DNA of 35,503 nt, taken from an uncultured Verrucomicrobiota bacterium. Lineage in GTDB: Bacteria > Verrucomicrobiota > Verrucomicrobiia > Limisphaerales > JADLHS01. The notes below the pieces were generated by a model that did not search any database, was not told the origin of the DNA, and saw only the letters and a program-made list of their open reading frames with translations. The position numbers and the translations under genes are program-made. The stretch is taken from positions 1-35,503 of the forward strand of contig CAIKLQ010000761.1 of the NCBI GenBank assembly GCA_903828255.1. Reading direction: 5' to 3'. Positions 7,926-16,095 of this stretch are shown one piece after another; positions within the stretch are counted from its first letter, which is position 1, and every line of letters starts with the position of its first letter.

Positions 7926-8747
7926 GTGGATTGGTTCACTGCTCGTCACGTTTTCCTGCTCGCTGTAATGGTTTACGGCGTCAGCATGATTTATTCGGTC
8001 TTCATTTGGCGAAGAGGCTTTCGTCGTGATGACCACGTGAATTATTTCCTGCTCGTCCTCGGATTCCTGCTGCACACCGGGGCCATGGGCCTGCGCGGCT
8101 TCTCGCTCCAGCAATGTCCCGTCAATAATCTCTTTGAGGCCACCATGTTCAGTGCGTGGGGGCTGGTGCTCGCAAATTTGATCGTCGGTTTGCTGCCGCG
8201 GCTGCGCTTTCTCAGTACGTTTGCGTCGCCGATGCTGTTCGCCATCGGCGTGTTTGCGCTCATGCCGTCGCTGGATCCGCCGCACGGTCCGAAGCCGGAG
8301 TTTTCCAACTGGATCACGAGCCTGCACGCCGCCCTGATTATGCTGGCCTATGGCTCCTTTGGCTTGGGCGCGGTGGCGGCCATCATGTTTCTAACGCAGC
8401 AACACAACTTGAAGTTCCACAAACTTCGCGCCGTACTCTCGCTCCTGCCGCCGATCCAACGACTGGAGCTCGTTGCCAGCCGTCTGGTCCTCGTGGGGTT
8501 TGTCATGTTGACGATCGGGCTAAACGCGGGCGGGCATCTGCCGCGACCCGAAGGGGTGAAATACTGGAAGGAAACCAAAGTCCTGTGGTCGGGCCTTCTC
8601 TGGGCGCTTTACCTCGCGCTGCTGGTCGGACGCTGGCGGTTCGCGTTGGGCGGACGCCGGCTTGCTTGGGGCATCCTCGGGCTTTTCGCCTTCCTGCTGC
8701 TGACGTTCTGGGGCACGAACCTGCTATCCACGTTGCATCATCCATGA
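7926..8747 (+). CDS. CcsA/HemX-type cytochrome c assembly membrane protein
   Basis: A 273-residue polytopic protein with about eight hydrophobic helices, of the CcsA/CycK/HemX (CytC_asm) family that handles haem for cytochrome c maturation or modulates glutamyl-tRNA reductase levels. Family-like features are PVNNLFEATMFSAWGL in place of the usual N-x-x-E segment, a conserved His in SLHAALIMLAYGSFGLGA, and FWGTNLLSTLHH near the end. Translation probably begins at a GTG at 7926; there is no ATG nearby that keeps the first helix. The gene is followed by hemA and hemC in the same direction, the arrangement of hemX with hemA in Bacillus, which favours a HemX-like role. It could equally be a true CcsA. 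Confidence 0.82.
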   Translation: MDWFTARHVFLLAVMVYGVSMIYSVFIWRRGFRRDDHVNYFLLVLGFLLHTGAMGLRGFSLQQCPVNNLFEATMFSAWGLVLANLIVGLLPRLRFLSTFASPMLFAIGVFALMPSLDPPHGPKPEFSNWITSLHAALIMLAYGSFGLGAVAAIMFLTQQHNLKFHKLRAVLSLLPPIQRLELVASRLVLVGFVMLTIGLNAGGHLPRPEGVKYWKETKVLWSGLLWALYLALLVGRWRFALGGRRLAWGILGLFAFLLLTFWGTNLLSTLHHP

Positions 8748-8892
8748 AGTCCGTCTTGAGTTCAGAGGCCAAAGTCCAGAGGCCCAGCCGGGCTGCGGCC
8801 CCGCATCCTGCAGCACGCATTACGCACCAGAAACCGCCCGCCGCGTGCCAGCACCATTTCGTCACCCGCCTCCCCTGCCCCGCGACCACCCC

Positions 8893-9948
8893 ATGATCGT
8901 CGTCATCGGCCTCAATCATCGTTCCTCACCCGTGGCCTTGCGGGAGCGGTTTGCTTTTGCCGAGGCGCGCATTCCCGCAACGCTCGAACAACTCCGCGCC
9001 GGAGGCCTCGCCGGCGAAGCGGTCATCCTCTCCACCTGCAACCGCGTCGAAATTTACGTAACGACGCCACTCCAGTCCGCCGAAGCCTTCGCAGCGTTGA
9101 AGAAATTCCTGGTCACAGTCCACGATTATCGCGACCCGCTGGCGGATGAGATTTACGCCTTGGCCGAACCGCAGAGCGTGCATCATCTCTTCAAAGTCGC
9201 GAGCGGGCTTGATTCCATGATGATCGGCGAAACCGAAATTCTTGGGCAGCTCAAGAAAGCCTACGATCTCGCCTTGAAACACGGCCACACGGGGGCGCGC
9301 TTGAACAAAGCCTTCCAGCGCGCGTTCAACGTCGCCAAGCACATCCGCACCGACACCGGCATCCAGCGCGGCAGCGTCTCCGTGGCGTCGGTCGCCGTCG
9401 AACTAGCGGAGAGAATTTTCAGCTCGTTGCACGATCACGAAGTCATGGTCATCGGGGCGGGTGACACCAGCGAGAAAACCGCCCGCGCGCTCCTCTCGCG
9501 CGGGGCCCGAAGCATCGTCGTGGCGAACCGATCGCTCGACCGCGCCGAAGCCCTGGCGAAGGAATTCAACGGTCGGGCGGTGCCGTTCGACGACTGGGCC
9601 AGCGAGTTTGAAAAGATCGACATCGCCATCAGCAGCACATCGGCCCCCCATCACATCCTCGACCGCGCCAAGCTGGAGCCGTTGATGAAACTGCGCCGCA
9701 ACCGCCCACTGCTGTTGATTGACATCGCCGTGCCACGCGACATTGACCCCGAAGTGAACCGCGTGGAAAATGTTTACCTTTACAACGTGGACGACTTGCA
9801 GAGCATCGCCACCGACTACATGAACCAACGCAAAGACGAGATCGCGCGCTGCGAAGCGATTATTGTCGAGAAGGCGCAAGCTTTGCTCGCCTCCGCCGGC
9901 GCCTTTCACGCCTCAAGCCTCACGCCTCCACTAACTTCCCATGCCTGA
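8893..9948 (+). CDS. hemA: Glutamyl-tRNA reductase lacking the dimerisation domain
   Basis: It catalyses NADPH-dependent reduction of glutamyl-tRNA to glutamate-1-semialdehyde, the first step of C5 tetrapyrrole synthesis. The catalytic domain is complete: GLNHRSSPVALRE at the start, nucleophile Cys49 in STCNRVEIY, GETEILGQLKKAY and RAFNVAKHIRTDT. The NADPH domain has VIGAGDTSEKTARAL and VANRSLDRA, then LLIDIAVPRDIDPEV. The chain ends at 351 residues, against about 418 in E. coli. After the spinal-helix segment DEIARCEAIIVEKAQ, the usual C-terminal helices are replaced by a short tail, ASSLTPPLTSHA, that looks like unselected sequence. The ATG at 8893 is set by MIVVIGLNH. It overlaps hemC by 8 bp, so the two are translationally coupled. 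Confidence 0.93.
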   Translation: MIVVIGLNHRSSPVALRERFAFAEARIPATLEQLRAGGLAGEAVILSTCNRVEIYVTTPLQSAEAFAALKKFLVTVHDYRDPLADEIYALAEPQSVHHLFKVASGLDSMMIGETEILGQLKKAYDLALKHGHTGARLNKAFQRAFNVAKHIRTDTGIQRGSVSVASVAVELAERIFSSLHDHEVMVIGAGDTSEKTARALLSRGARSIVVANRSLDRAEALAKEFNGRAVPFDDWASEFEKIDIAISSTSAPHHILDRAKLEPLMKLRRNRPLLLIDIAVPRDIDPEVNRVENVYLYNVDDLQSIATDYMNQRKDEIARCEAIIVEKAQALLASAGAFHASSLTPPLTSHA

Positions 9949-10921
9949 CAAATCCATCCTCATCGCCACCCGCGGCAGCGCCCTCGCGCTCGCCCAAGCC
10001 AACATGATCGCGGCGCAGTTGCGCGCGGCGTTTCCTGAACTGCGCTTTGAACTCAAGATCATCAAGACCACCGGGGACAAACTGCAAAAAGCCTCCATGG
10101 CACAGCCCGACGCCAGCCTTCCGAAGGGGCTGTTCACGAAGGAACTTGAAGTCGCGCTCCTTGCGGGCCAGGCGGATTTGGCGGTTCACAGCTTGAAGGA
10201 CTTGCCCACGGAGTTGCCCGCCGGCCTGATCCTCACCGCCACGCCCCAACGCGCCGATGTGCGCGATGTGCTGATTTATCGCGCCGCAGGCGGGGTGCCC
10301 AACAAGAGCGAGCGACGGGGCCTCAAACCGCATGCGCAACTCCAAGATTTCCCCAAAGGCGCGACCATCGCCACGAGCAGCACGCGCCGCAAAGCGCAAC
10401 TCCAAGTCGTGCGCCCCGACCTGAACATCGTCGAGATTCGCGGCAACGTAGCGACGCGCATGAAGAAGATCGCCGAGCAGGCGGAACTCGACGCCACCGT
10501 GCTCGCGCTGGCTGGCCTTACGCGCCTGAACTTCACCCTCGCTCCCGACGGCACGATTCATGGTGAAGCGGTTCCCGCTGGCCTGCTCGCCACCGTGCTC
10601 GATGTCGAAGTGATGCTCCCGTGCGTCGGCCAGGCGGCCATCGGAATCGAAACAAGGGCGGACGATGCCCGAATCAACAAGCTTTGCGACCAACTAAACC
10701 ATCTCCCGACGTTCCGCTGCGTGACCGCCGAGCGCGCCTTTCTATCGGGCATGGGCGGCGGCTGCCAAAGCCCGGTGGCGGCCTACGCGGAAATTGCCGG
10801 CGGCAAAATTCAGATGCGCGCCGTGTCGTTCCGTGACGGGCCGGGCAAACGAGCCAGCGCAAACCGGCCGGAGCATGAAGCCGCAACGCTGGGTGAACAA
10901 CTGGCGGCCCAGTTGCGATAG
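9941..10921 (+). CDS. hemC: Porphobilinogen deaminase (hydroxymethylbilane synthase)
   Basis: It joins four porphobilinogen molecules into hydroxymethylbilane in tetrapyrrole synthesis. At 326 residues it is slightly longer than E. coli HemC (313). Motifs: ATRGSALALAQ at the N-terminus, KTTGDK, LFTKELEVALL, DLAVHSLKDLPTE, ATSSTRRKAQL, EIRGNVATR and LPCVGQAAIGIE. The dipyrromethane cofactor is attached through Cys275 in GGGCQSPVAAYA. The start ATG at 9941 lies inside the end of hemA. Together with the CcsA/HemX-like gene upstream it forms a haem-synthesis operon. No hemD is visible in the window. Confidence 0.96.
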   Translation: MPDKSILIATRGSALALAQANMIAAQLRAAFPELRFELKIIKTTGDKLQKASMAQPDASLPKGLFTKELEVALLAGQADLAVHSLKDLPTELPAGLILTATPQRADVRDVLIYRAAGGVPNKSERRGLKPHAQLQDFPKGATIATSSTRRKAQLQVVRPDLNIVEIRGNVATRMKKIAEQAELDATVLALAGLTRLNFTLAPDGTIHGEAVPAGLLATVLDVEVMLPCVGQAAIGIETRADDARINKLCDQLNHLPTFRCVTAERAFLSGMGGGCQSPVAAYAEIAGGKIQMRAVSFRDGPGKRASANRPEHEAATLGEQLAAQLR

Positions 10922-11070
10922 CCTGGGACGAAACGCCGCAGGGCCAGGATGCGCGTGGAATTGCCAGCTTTACCGCCGGCGGAGCGGGACGACACTTGCA
11001 TATTTGCGCCTTGCGCTGGCCCTTTCGCAGTACGTTTCCACATTGATTTTTTTGGCACGCCGCGCATGAG

Positions 11071-11200
11071 AGCCGGTTTGAAAAGTCCCACCTCGGTCAT
11101 AGCAGCCGAGGTAAGGAGGCTCAAATCTCTGGGGTTTAGCGGACCTACACGCTCAAAAGTCAGCGCCTCCTTACCTCGGCTGCTACTTTACAAACACGCT
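11071..11200. repeat. MITE-like element, copy 2, in the 10922-11232 gap
   Basis: This is the second copy of the 130-bp family, inverted relative to copy 1. The ends at 11071-11086 and 11185-11200 are inverted repeats matching at 13 of 16 positions. The inner hairpin arms 11100-11120 and 11165-11185 are perfect over 21 bp. Compared with copy 1, arm bases differ, but the change on one side is matched on the other. The element ends 33 bp before the kinase start codon and must form part of its leader or promoter region. The rest of the gap (10922-11070) shows nothing recognisable. Confidence 0.85.
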
Positions 11201-11232
11201 CTGCGAGCGAAGCCCCGCAGCGAGGCGAAGCG

Positions 11233-13500
11233 ATGAACCCCGTGGAGGTCAGGGAGGTCAAGTGTTCAGGGTGCGGCGGGGAGTTTTCCCTGGGCGAGGA
11301 GTATTGGGACAAGAACGTGGTGTGCCCCGTCTGTGACACCGCGTTCTACGTGCGACCACCGCCGTATCAACCCGGCGCGCAGCCCTTGCGGCCCGGCCAA
11401 ATCTTGTTGGATGACTTCGTCGTCGAGAGCGTTCTGGGCGAAGGCGGAATGGGGCGGGTTTATCTGCTCAGCAGTCGGTCCACCGGATCGCGGTTCGCGG
11501 TCAAACACTTGAAGGGCTTGAGTGCGTCTGACCGCCGGAATTTTCGGAGCGAACTTCAGCAGTGGGTTGACCTGCCGGAGCACGCGAATCTGCTCTCCTG
11601 CCGGTTTGTGCGCAACTTGGGCGACGAGCTTTTAATCTTCGGCGAGCCGGTCGAAAGCGGCAGTTTGAAACAGTGGATTGAGGTGGGGAACCTTTATGCG
11701 GGCGATCCCCGCACGGCGCTGGCGCGGCTGCTGGACGTGGCCCTACAGTTCGCCTGGGGCTTGCACTGCCTGCATGAGTTGCAACTCGTTCACCAAGCGG
11801 TGAAGCCGGCCAATGTGATGATGACTCCCGATGGCACAGCGCGCATCACCGACTTTGAGCTGGCCACCTTGAGAGCGCGCGCCCATCCGAGCGCCACGGC
11901 CGATCCAAAGCAAAGCGCCCAGGCGGGTTCATCCGCCAGCGCAGCACCGTATGATTCTCCGGAGCAGGCCGCGGGGCAGCCGATGTCGCGCGCGACGGAC
12001 ATCTGGAGTTGGGGGGTGAGCGTGCTGGAGATGTTCACCGGAAAGCCGACTTGGAATTCCGGTCCGGCGGCGGCGGAAGCTTTGGAGGCGTACCTGCGAG
12101 AACGCGGCGCCGACGCGCCGATTCCAGCCATGCCCGTGGGACTGGTGGTGGTGCTGATGGGTTGTTTCCAACCGGAGTTCACGCTGCGCTGGAAAAGCAT
12201 GGCCACCGTGGTTGAGAAGCTGCGGGTCGTGTATGCGAAGGCGACCCAGTCCGAATACCGTCGGGAGTTGACCGGAGCGAACCGCCAGGCTGAAACGCAA
12301 ACGGGCGTCAAGAACCGCGATCCCGCAGCCGGCACTTGCGCGAGCGCCCCGACGCCGGGGACTGGCCCCACCCGGCAAACGGACGGAGCGCTAGAATTGG
12401 CCGCTTGTGGCGAGACGAAGCGGTTGTATGCGCGCCTGCTGCGGGCCGGACGAAACGAGCTCCGGAGCGATTTGGCCACGGTTTGCCTGGAAAAAGCTTG
12501 GCTCCACCGTACGGCAGCGGATGCCGCGGGCGCATTGCCGGATTACGATCAAGCGATCGCGATCTACGACCGGTTGGTCAATCAGGAAAATCAGCGCCAA
12601 CTCGCCGATGACCTGGCGACCGCTTGCCTCGGCAAGGCCACCGTGGTCAGTGATCTGGGCGACCAGCGCGGCGCCGTAGCGTTCTACGATCAGGCGATTG
12701 CGATTCAGGAACGACTGGTCAATCAGGAGGGCCGTCGCGAACTGGCCAACGCATTGGCGGGCCTCTATTTCATCAAGGCGAATGGGCTCCGCGAGTTGGG
12801 AGATCAACGCGGCGCGGTCGCGCTCTACGACCAGGCGCTTGCGATCCGGGTACGATTGATCAACCAGGAGGGCCGCCTTGAACTTGCGAATGATCTGACG
12901 CTGGTCCTCATGAACAAGGCCAATGCGGTCGGCGCGTTGAAGGACCCGCGCGGAGCCGTCGCGCTCTACGACCAAGTAATTGCGATTCGCGAGCGGTTGG
13001 TCAATCAGGAAGGCCGCCGCGATCTGGCCAACGATCTGGCAATGGTTTTCATGAACAAGGCCAACGCGCTTGGTGAGTTGGGCGACCAGCGCAGCGCGGT
13101 GGCGTTCTACGATCAGGCGATTGCGATTCGGGAGCGCTTAGTCAACCAGGAAGGCCGCCACGAACTGGCCGGTGACTTGGCGACAGTTTACATGAACAAA
13201 GCCGTAACGCTCGGTGACCTGCGCGAGCATCGCGGCGCCGTGGCGCTCTTTGATCCCGCGGCGACGATTTGGGAAAGGCTGATGGCCCATGAAGGTCGCC
13301 GCGAACTGGCCGAAAACCTGGCGCGCTTGAAAGCCTGCCGCGGAGAATCCTTGATCGCTCTGGGCGAAAAGGCGCGTGGTTTGCAAGACCTGCGTGCCGG
13401 GCAAAGTCTCCTGCAGGCCGAGATCGCCCGCACCGACCGGGCGGATCTGAAAGAGTTTCTGACCTGGTTAAGCCCGCGTGTTGCCCGACACTCTCAATAA
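11233..13500 (+). CDS. Serine/threonine kinase-like protein (probable pseudokinase) with TPR-type repeats
   Basis: A 755-residue cytoplasmic protein. Residues about 5-37 form a zinc ribbon (CSGCGGEF...CPVCDTAF). The kinase domain spans about 55-330: glycine loop GEGGMGRVYLL, ATP lysine in RFAVKHLKG, helix-C Glu in RSELQQW, ATDIWSWGVSVLEMFTG and the APE-like SPEQAAG. The catalytic HRD is HQA (residues 187-189), so the proton-accepting Asp is Ala. KPAN follows normally, and DFG is DFE (207-209). This suggests ATP binding without normal phosphotransfer. A Pro/Thr-rich linker leads to six tandem 47-residue TPR-like repeats (about 430-711) of the GDQRGAVALYDQAIAIRERL type, usually protein-binding. 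There is no transmembrane segment. A GAGG about 10 bp upstream of the ATG supports the start. Role: probable signalling scaffold; the partner is unknown. Confidence 0.85.
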   Translation: MNPVEVREVKCSGCGGEFSLGEEYWDKNVVCPVCDTAFYVRPPPYQPGAQPLRPGQILLDDFVVESVLGEGGMGRVYLLSSRSTGSRFAVKHLKGLSASDRRNFRSELQQWVDLPEHANLLSCRFVRNLGDELLIFGEPVESGSLKQWIEVGNLYAGDPRTALARLLDVALQFAWGLHCLHELQLVHQAVKPANVMMTPDGTARITDFELATLRARAHPSATADPKQSAQAGSSASAAPYDSPEQAAGQPMSRATDIWSWGVSVLEMFTGKPTWNSGPAAAEALEAYLRERGADAPIPAMPVGLVVVLMGCFQPEFTLRWKSMATVVEKLRVVYAKATQSEYRRELTGANRQAETQTGVKNRDPAAGTCASAPTPGTGPTRQTDGALELAACGETKRLYARLLRAGRNELRSDLATVCLEKAWLHRTAADAAGALPDYDQAIAIYDRLVNQENQRQLADDLATACLGKATVVSDLGDQRGAVAFYDQAIAIQERLVNQEGRRELANALAGLYFIKANGLRELGDQRGAVALYDQALAIRVRLINQEGRLELANDLTLVLMNKANAVGALKDPRGAVALYDQVIAIRERLVNQEGRRDLANDLAMVFMNKANALGELGDQRSAVAFYDQAIAIRERLVNQEGRHELAGDLATVYMNKAVTLGDLREHRGAVALFDPAATIWERLMAHEGRRELAENLARLKACRGESLIALGEKARGLQDLRAGQSLLQAEIARTDRADLKEFLTWLSPRVARHSQ
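12520..13365 (+). repeat. Six 141-bp repeats coding TPR-like units
   Basis: Direct repeats with a period of exactly 141 bp (for example the YDQAIAI codons at 12541 and 12682). The centre units are most alike and the end units have diverged, the pattern expected of internal duplication by unequal exchange. Confidence 0.85.
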
Positions 13501-13525
13501 ACCGCCCCTCGGAGCGCGAACCGCC

Positions 13526-13560
13526 GAGTCCACGCGTTCCCAGTAGCCGAACGCGGACTC
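13526..13560. terminator. Hairpin between convergent kinase and ftsZ genes
   Basis: Arms 13526-13539 and 13549-13560 pair over 12 bp with a 2-base bulge, in the 58-bp space where the kinase gene and ftsZ converge. The hairpin touches the ftsZ stop codon. No T-run follows on either strand, so it may only stabilise transcript ends. Confidence 0.35.
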
Positions 13561-14866
13561 AATTCAACGCCACGCCGCGCCGGATGTAAGTCGGCATGTC
13601 CAAATCTTCGCCGTTGTGGATCGTGGCTTCCGTTTTATCGAAACGGCTCTTATTAACGATCTCCAGCGGCAGTGGAATTTGTCGCGAGCGCGACGGCGTC
13701 TTGCGTGCCCGGACACTCTTGCCGGTTTGCTGAGCGAGAACCTGTTCGCGCGGGTCAATGGTCGGCGGCGACAACGGCGACGCGCCTCGCGAGGCAGGTT
13801 TCTTGGTTGCCGAGCGATGCAACAACTCGGTATCAAAGCCCGGCGTTTCGTCGCCGGGAGCGAGGGGAGCGACCCTCCCGGTAGTAATCGGCGATTCTTC
13901 GCGCCGAGCCCGCCGCGTCGCGATGACCGTCAGCGCCAGGTGATCTCGGAATTTCTCGTCCACGACGGCGCCCATGAGGACTTGAGCCCGCGGAGACTGC
14001 GCCTTGATCTGGTCCATCACATGGTTGATGTCGGCCAGGGTAAGGTCCGGCCCGCCAACGATACTCACCACCACGGCTTCCGATTCGGTCAGCGCTGCGC
14101 CGCCTTCAATCATCGGGTGCGCGAAAAGTTTTTCCACCGCTTCGCGCGCGCGGGTCACGCCCGCCGCTTCCACAGCCGCAAAGCAGCTTTCCGCGTGGCG
14201 ATCGCGGAGCAGGCTGCACAGGTCGGCGAAATGCAGCGGGATCAACCCTTTGAACGCCAGCAACCGCCACACGCCCCGTGCGCCTTCGAGCAAGAGCCGC
14301 GTCGTCGTCTTGAAGGTGTCCAACAAACTCATATTCTCATCAATGAGCTGGGTGATTTTCTCGCACGGCAGACAAATGACGCCGTCCGCCGCCGCCTGCA
14401 ACTGCTCCAAGCCCGCGCGCGCCTGGCTTTGCCGGCGATTGCCTTCGCAGCCGAACGGCAGCGTGACAAACGCGAGCACCAGCGCGCCCGCTTCCTTCGC
14501 GGCGCGCGCCAGCACCGGCGCCATGCCCGTGCCCGCGCCGCCGCCCAGACCCGCGACGATGAAGACCGCATCCATTCCGACACACGCCGTCTTAAACTGC
14601 GCAATGTGGGCCTCAGCAAGTTCCCGCCCGCGCTCGGGATCGCCGCCCGTACCGAGGCCGCGCAGCATTTTGGTTTCGAGATGAATCTTTTCCAGCGCGG
14701 AGGATGCCGCGAGCGAGGCCGCGTCGGCGCTGACGGCCACAAAGCCCGCGCCGGCAAAATCTCCCTGGCTCATGGTTTCAAGCATGGCGACGCCCGCCTT
14801 GCCGACGCCAAAAACTTTCACGCGGACGGCATTGCCCGCCCCGGATTTGGTGAGTTCTGGGTTCAT
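13559..14866 (-). CDS. ftsZ: FtsZ, divergent cell-division GTPase
   Basis: The tubulin-like protein that forms the division ring; last gene of the dcw cluster, 435 residues. Overall fold markers are present: VKVFGVG, RGLGTGGDPERGR, GLGGGAGTGMAP (tubulin signature, 107-117), TLPFGCEGNRR, and the C-terminal peptide LDMPTYIRR that binds FtsA in other bacteria. Many nucleotide residues are altered. The first loop reads GVGKAGVAM with no Asn, NTD has become SAD (46-48), and the AND of the sugar-binding helix is TTR (188-190). The T7 catalytic loop reads GLIPLHFADL (207-216), losing the usual Asn and first Asp but keeping Asp215. Position and tail make it FtsZ. Whether it hydrolyses GTP normally is doubtful. 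It overlaps ftsA by 4 bp (ATGA). Confidence 0.93.
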   Translation of the reverse strand: MNPELTKSGAGNAVRVKVFGVGKAGVAMLETMSQGDFAGAGFVAVSADAASLAASSALEKIHLETKMLRGLGTGGDPERGRELAEAHIAQFKTACVGMDAVFIVAGLGGGAGTGMAPVLARAAKEAGALVLAFVTLPFGCEGNRRQSQARAGLEQLQAAADGVICLPCEKITQLIDENMSLLDTFKTTTRLLLEGARGVWRLLAFKGLIPLHFADLCSLLRDRHAESCFAAVEAAGVTRAREAVEKLFAHPMIEGGAALTESEAVVVSIVGGPDLTLADINHVMDQIKAQSPRAQVLMGAVVDEKFRDHLALTVIATRRARREESPITTGRVAPLAPGDETPGFDTELLHRSATKKPASRGASPLSPPTIDPREQVLAQQTGKSVRARKTPSRSRQIPLPLEIVNKSRFDKTEATIHNGEDLDMPTYIRRGVALN

Positions 14867-16095
14867 ATCAGATTCGTTCGTTGGAGGATCCGGGTGAAGA
14901 TTTGTTTCAGGCCGCGAACGGGCGAAGCTTTCACGTCCCGCCGGCGATGCTTGAAGGAACCGAACTTCACCAAGCCGATCGCGCTGGCAAATTCCGGCTG
15001 ATCGAGGGCGGATTTCAGCCCGCTGATGGAATTGGTCTTGCCGACCGTGACCGGCAGTTCGAAAACGGATTCCGCCAATTGCGCGAAGTTCGGCACGCGG
15101 GCCACGCCCCCGCAGAGAAACACGCCGGCCCGCAAATAATCCAGCAACCCGGCCTTTTGCACGTCCTGCGCGACGAGTTCAAAAATCTCCTCGAGGCGCA
15201 GCGACATGATGCGCCGGAGATGTTCGAGATTCACTTCCTTGAACGGCAGGCCGACTTCGTTGGTGATGGGCAGGACGCGGCCCCTGACCGCGTCGTCCAC
15301 GAACGTGCCGCCGTGTTCGATCTTCAATTGTTCCGCGCGGCTCAACGGCACCTTCAGGCCCACCGCCAAGTCGTGCGAGACGTGGTCGCCCCCCACCGCA
15401 ATCACGCCGGTGTGCTTCACCACGCCATCCACATAGACGACGTAATCCGTGGTGCCGCCGCCGACATCAATGACGAGCGCCCCCATTTCCTTTTGTTCGT
15501 TGCTCAACAGCGCGAGCGACGAAGCCATGCCGTTGAACACCACATCGTCCACCTCCAGTTGCATGCCCTTGACGAGGCGAATGGCGTTTTGCAGACGGTT
15601 GAACTTTCCATGAACGACGTGCATGTCCACTTCGAGCCGCGAACCCAACATCCCGACGGGATCCGCGATGCCGTCCTGGCCGTCCACGAGGAAATGCTGC
15701 CGGATGGCGTGCAAGACGGTGTTGTCGTTCGGGACGTTGATCGCCTTGGCGTTCTTGATCACATCCTGCATGTCGTCCTGAGAAATTTCGCGATCGGCGG
15801 AGACAACCGGATGCACGCCGCGGTTGTTGAAGCCGCGAATGTGCGCGCCCGTGACGCCGAGATACACGCTGCGAATTTCCACGTTAGCCATTTTCTCGGC
15901 CTCGACGATCGCCGCCCGCACGTCGTCTTCCGCTTTCGGCACGTCCACGATCTCGCCCTTGCGCACCCCGCGCGAAGCCGCTTGCCCCAAGCCCACGATG
16001 TTCAGCGCGCCCTCGTCATTCACCTCGCCAACGACGGCGCAAACCTTCGAGGTGCCAATTTCCAGGCCAACGATGATGGAGGGGGAGTTAAACAT
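14863..16095 (-). CDS. ftsA: FtsA, actin-like division protein
   Basis: It anchors FtsZ to the membrane and recruits later division proteins. At 410 residues it is of normal length. It has actin-fold phosphate-binding motifs: GLEIGTSKVCAVVGE near the N-terminus, VIDVGGGTTDYVVY in the middle and LCGGVARVPNFAQLAE near the end. The C-terminus is basic (FKHRRRDVK, RGLKQIFTRILQRTNLI) and its last 17 residues look like an amphipathic membrane-targeting helix, as expected. It is coupled to ftsZ by a 4-bp ATGA overlap and to ftsQ by an 8-bp overlap. Confidence 0.97.
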   Translation of the reverse strand: MFNSPSIIVGLEIGTSKVCAVVGEVNDEGALNIVGLGQAASRGVRKGEIVDVPKAEDDVRAAIVEAEKMANVEIRSVYLGVTGAHIRGFNNRGVHPVVSADREISQDDMQDVIKNAKAINVPNDNTVLHAIRQHFLVDGQDGIADPVGMLGSRLEVDMHVVHGKFNRLQNAIRLVKGMQLEVDDVVFNGMASSLALLSNEQKEMGALVIDVGGGTTDYVVYVDGVVKHTGVIAVGGDHVSHDLAVGLKVPLSRAEQLKIEHGGTFVDDAVRGRVLPITNEVGLPFKEVNLEHLRRIMSLRLEEIFELVAQDVQKAGLLDYLRAGVFLCGGVARVPNFAQLAESVFELPVTVGKTNSISGLKSALDQPEFASAIGLVKFGSFKHRRRDVKASPVRGLKQIFTRILQRTNLI

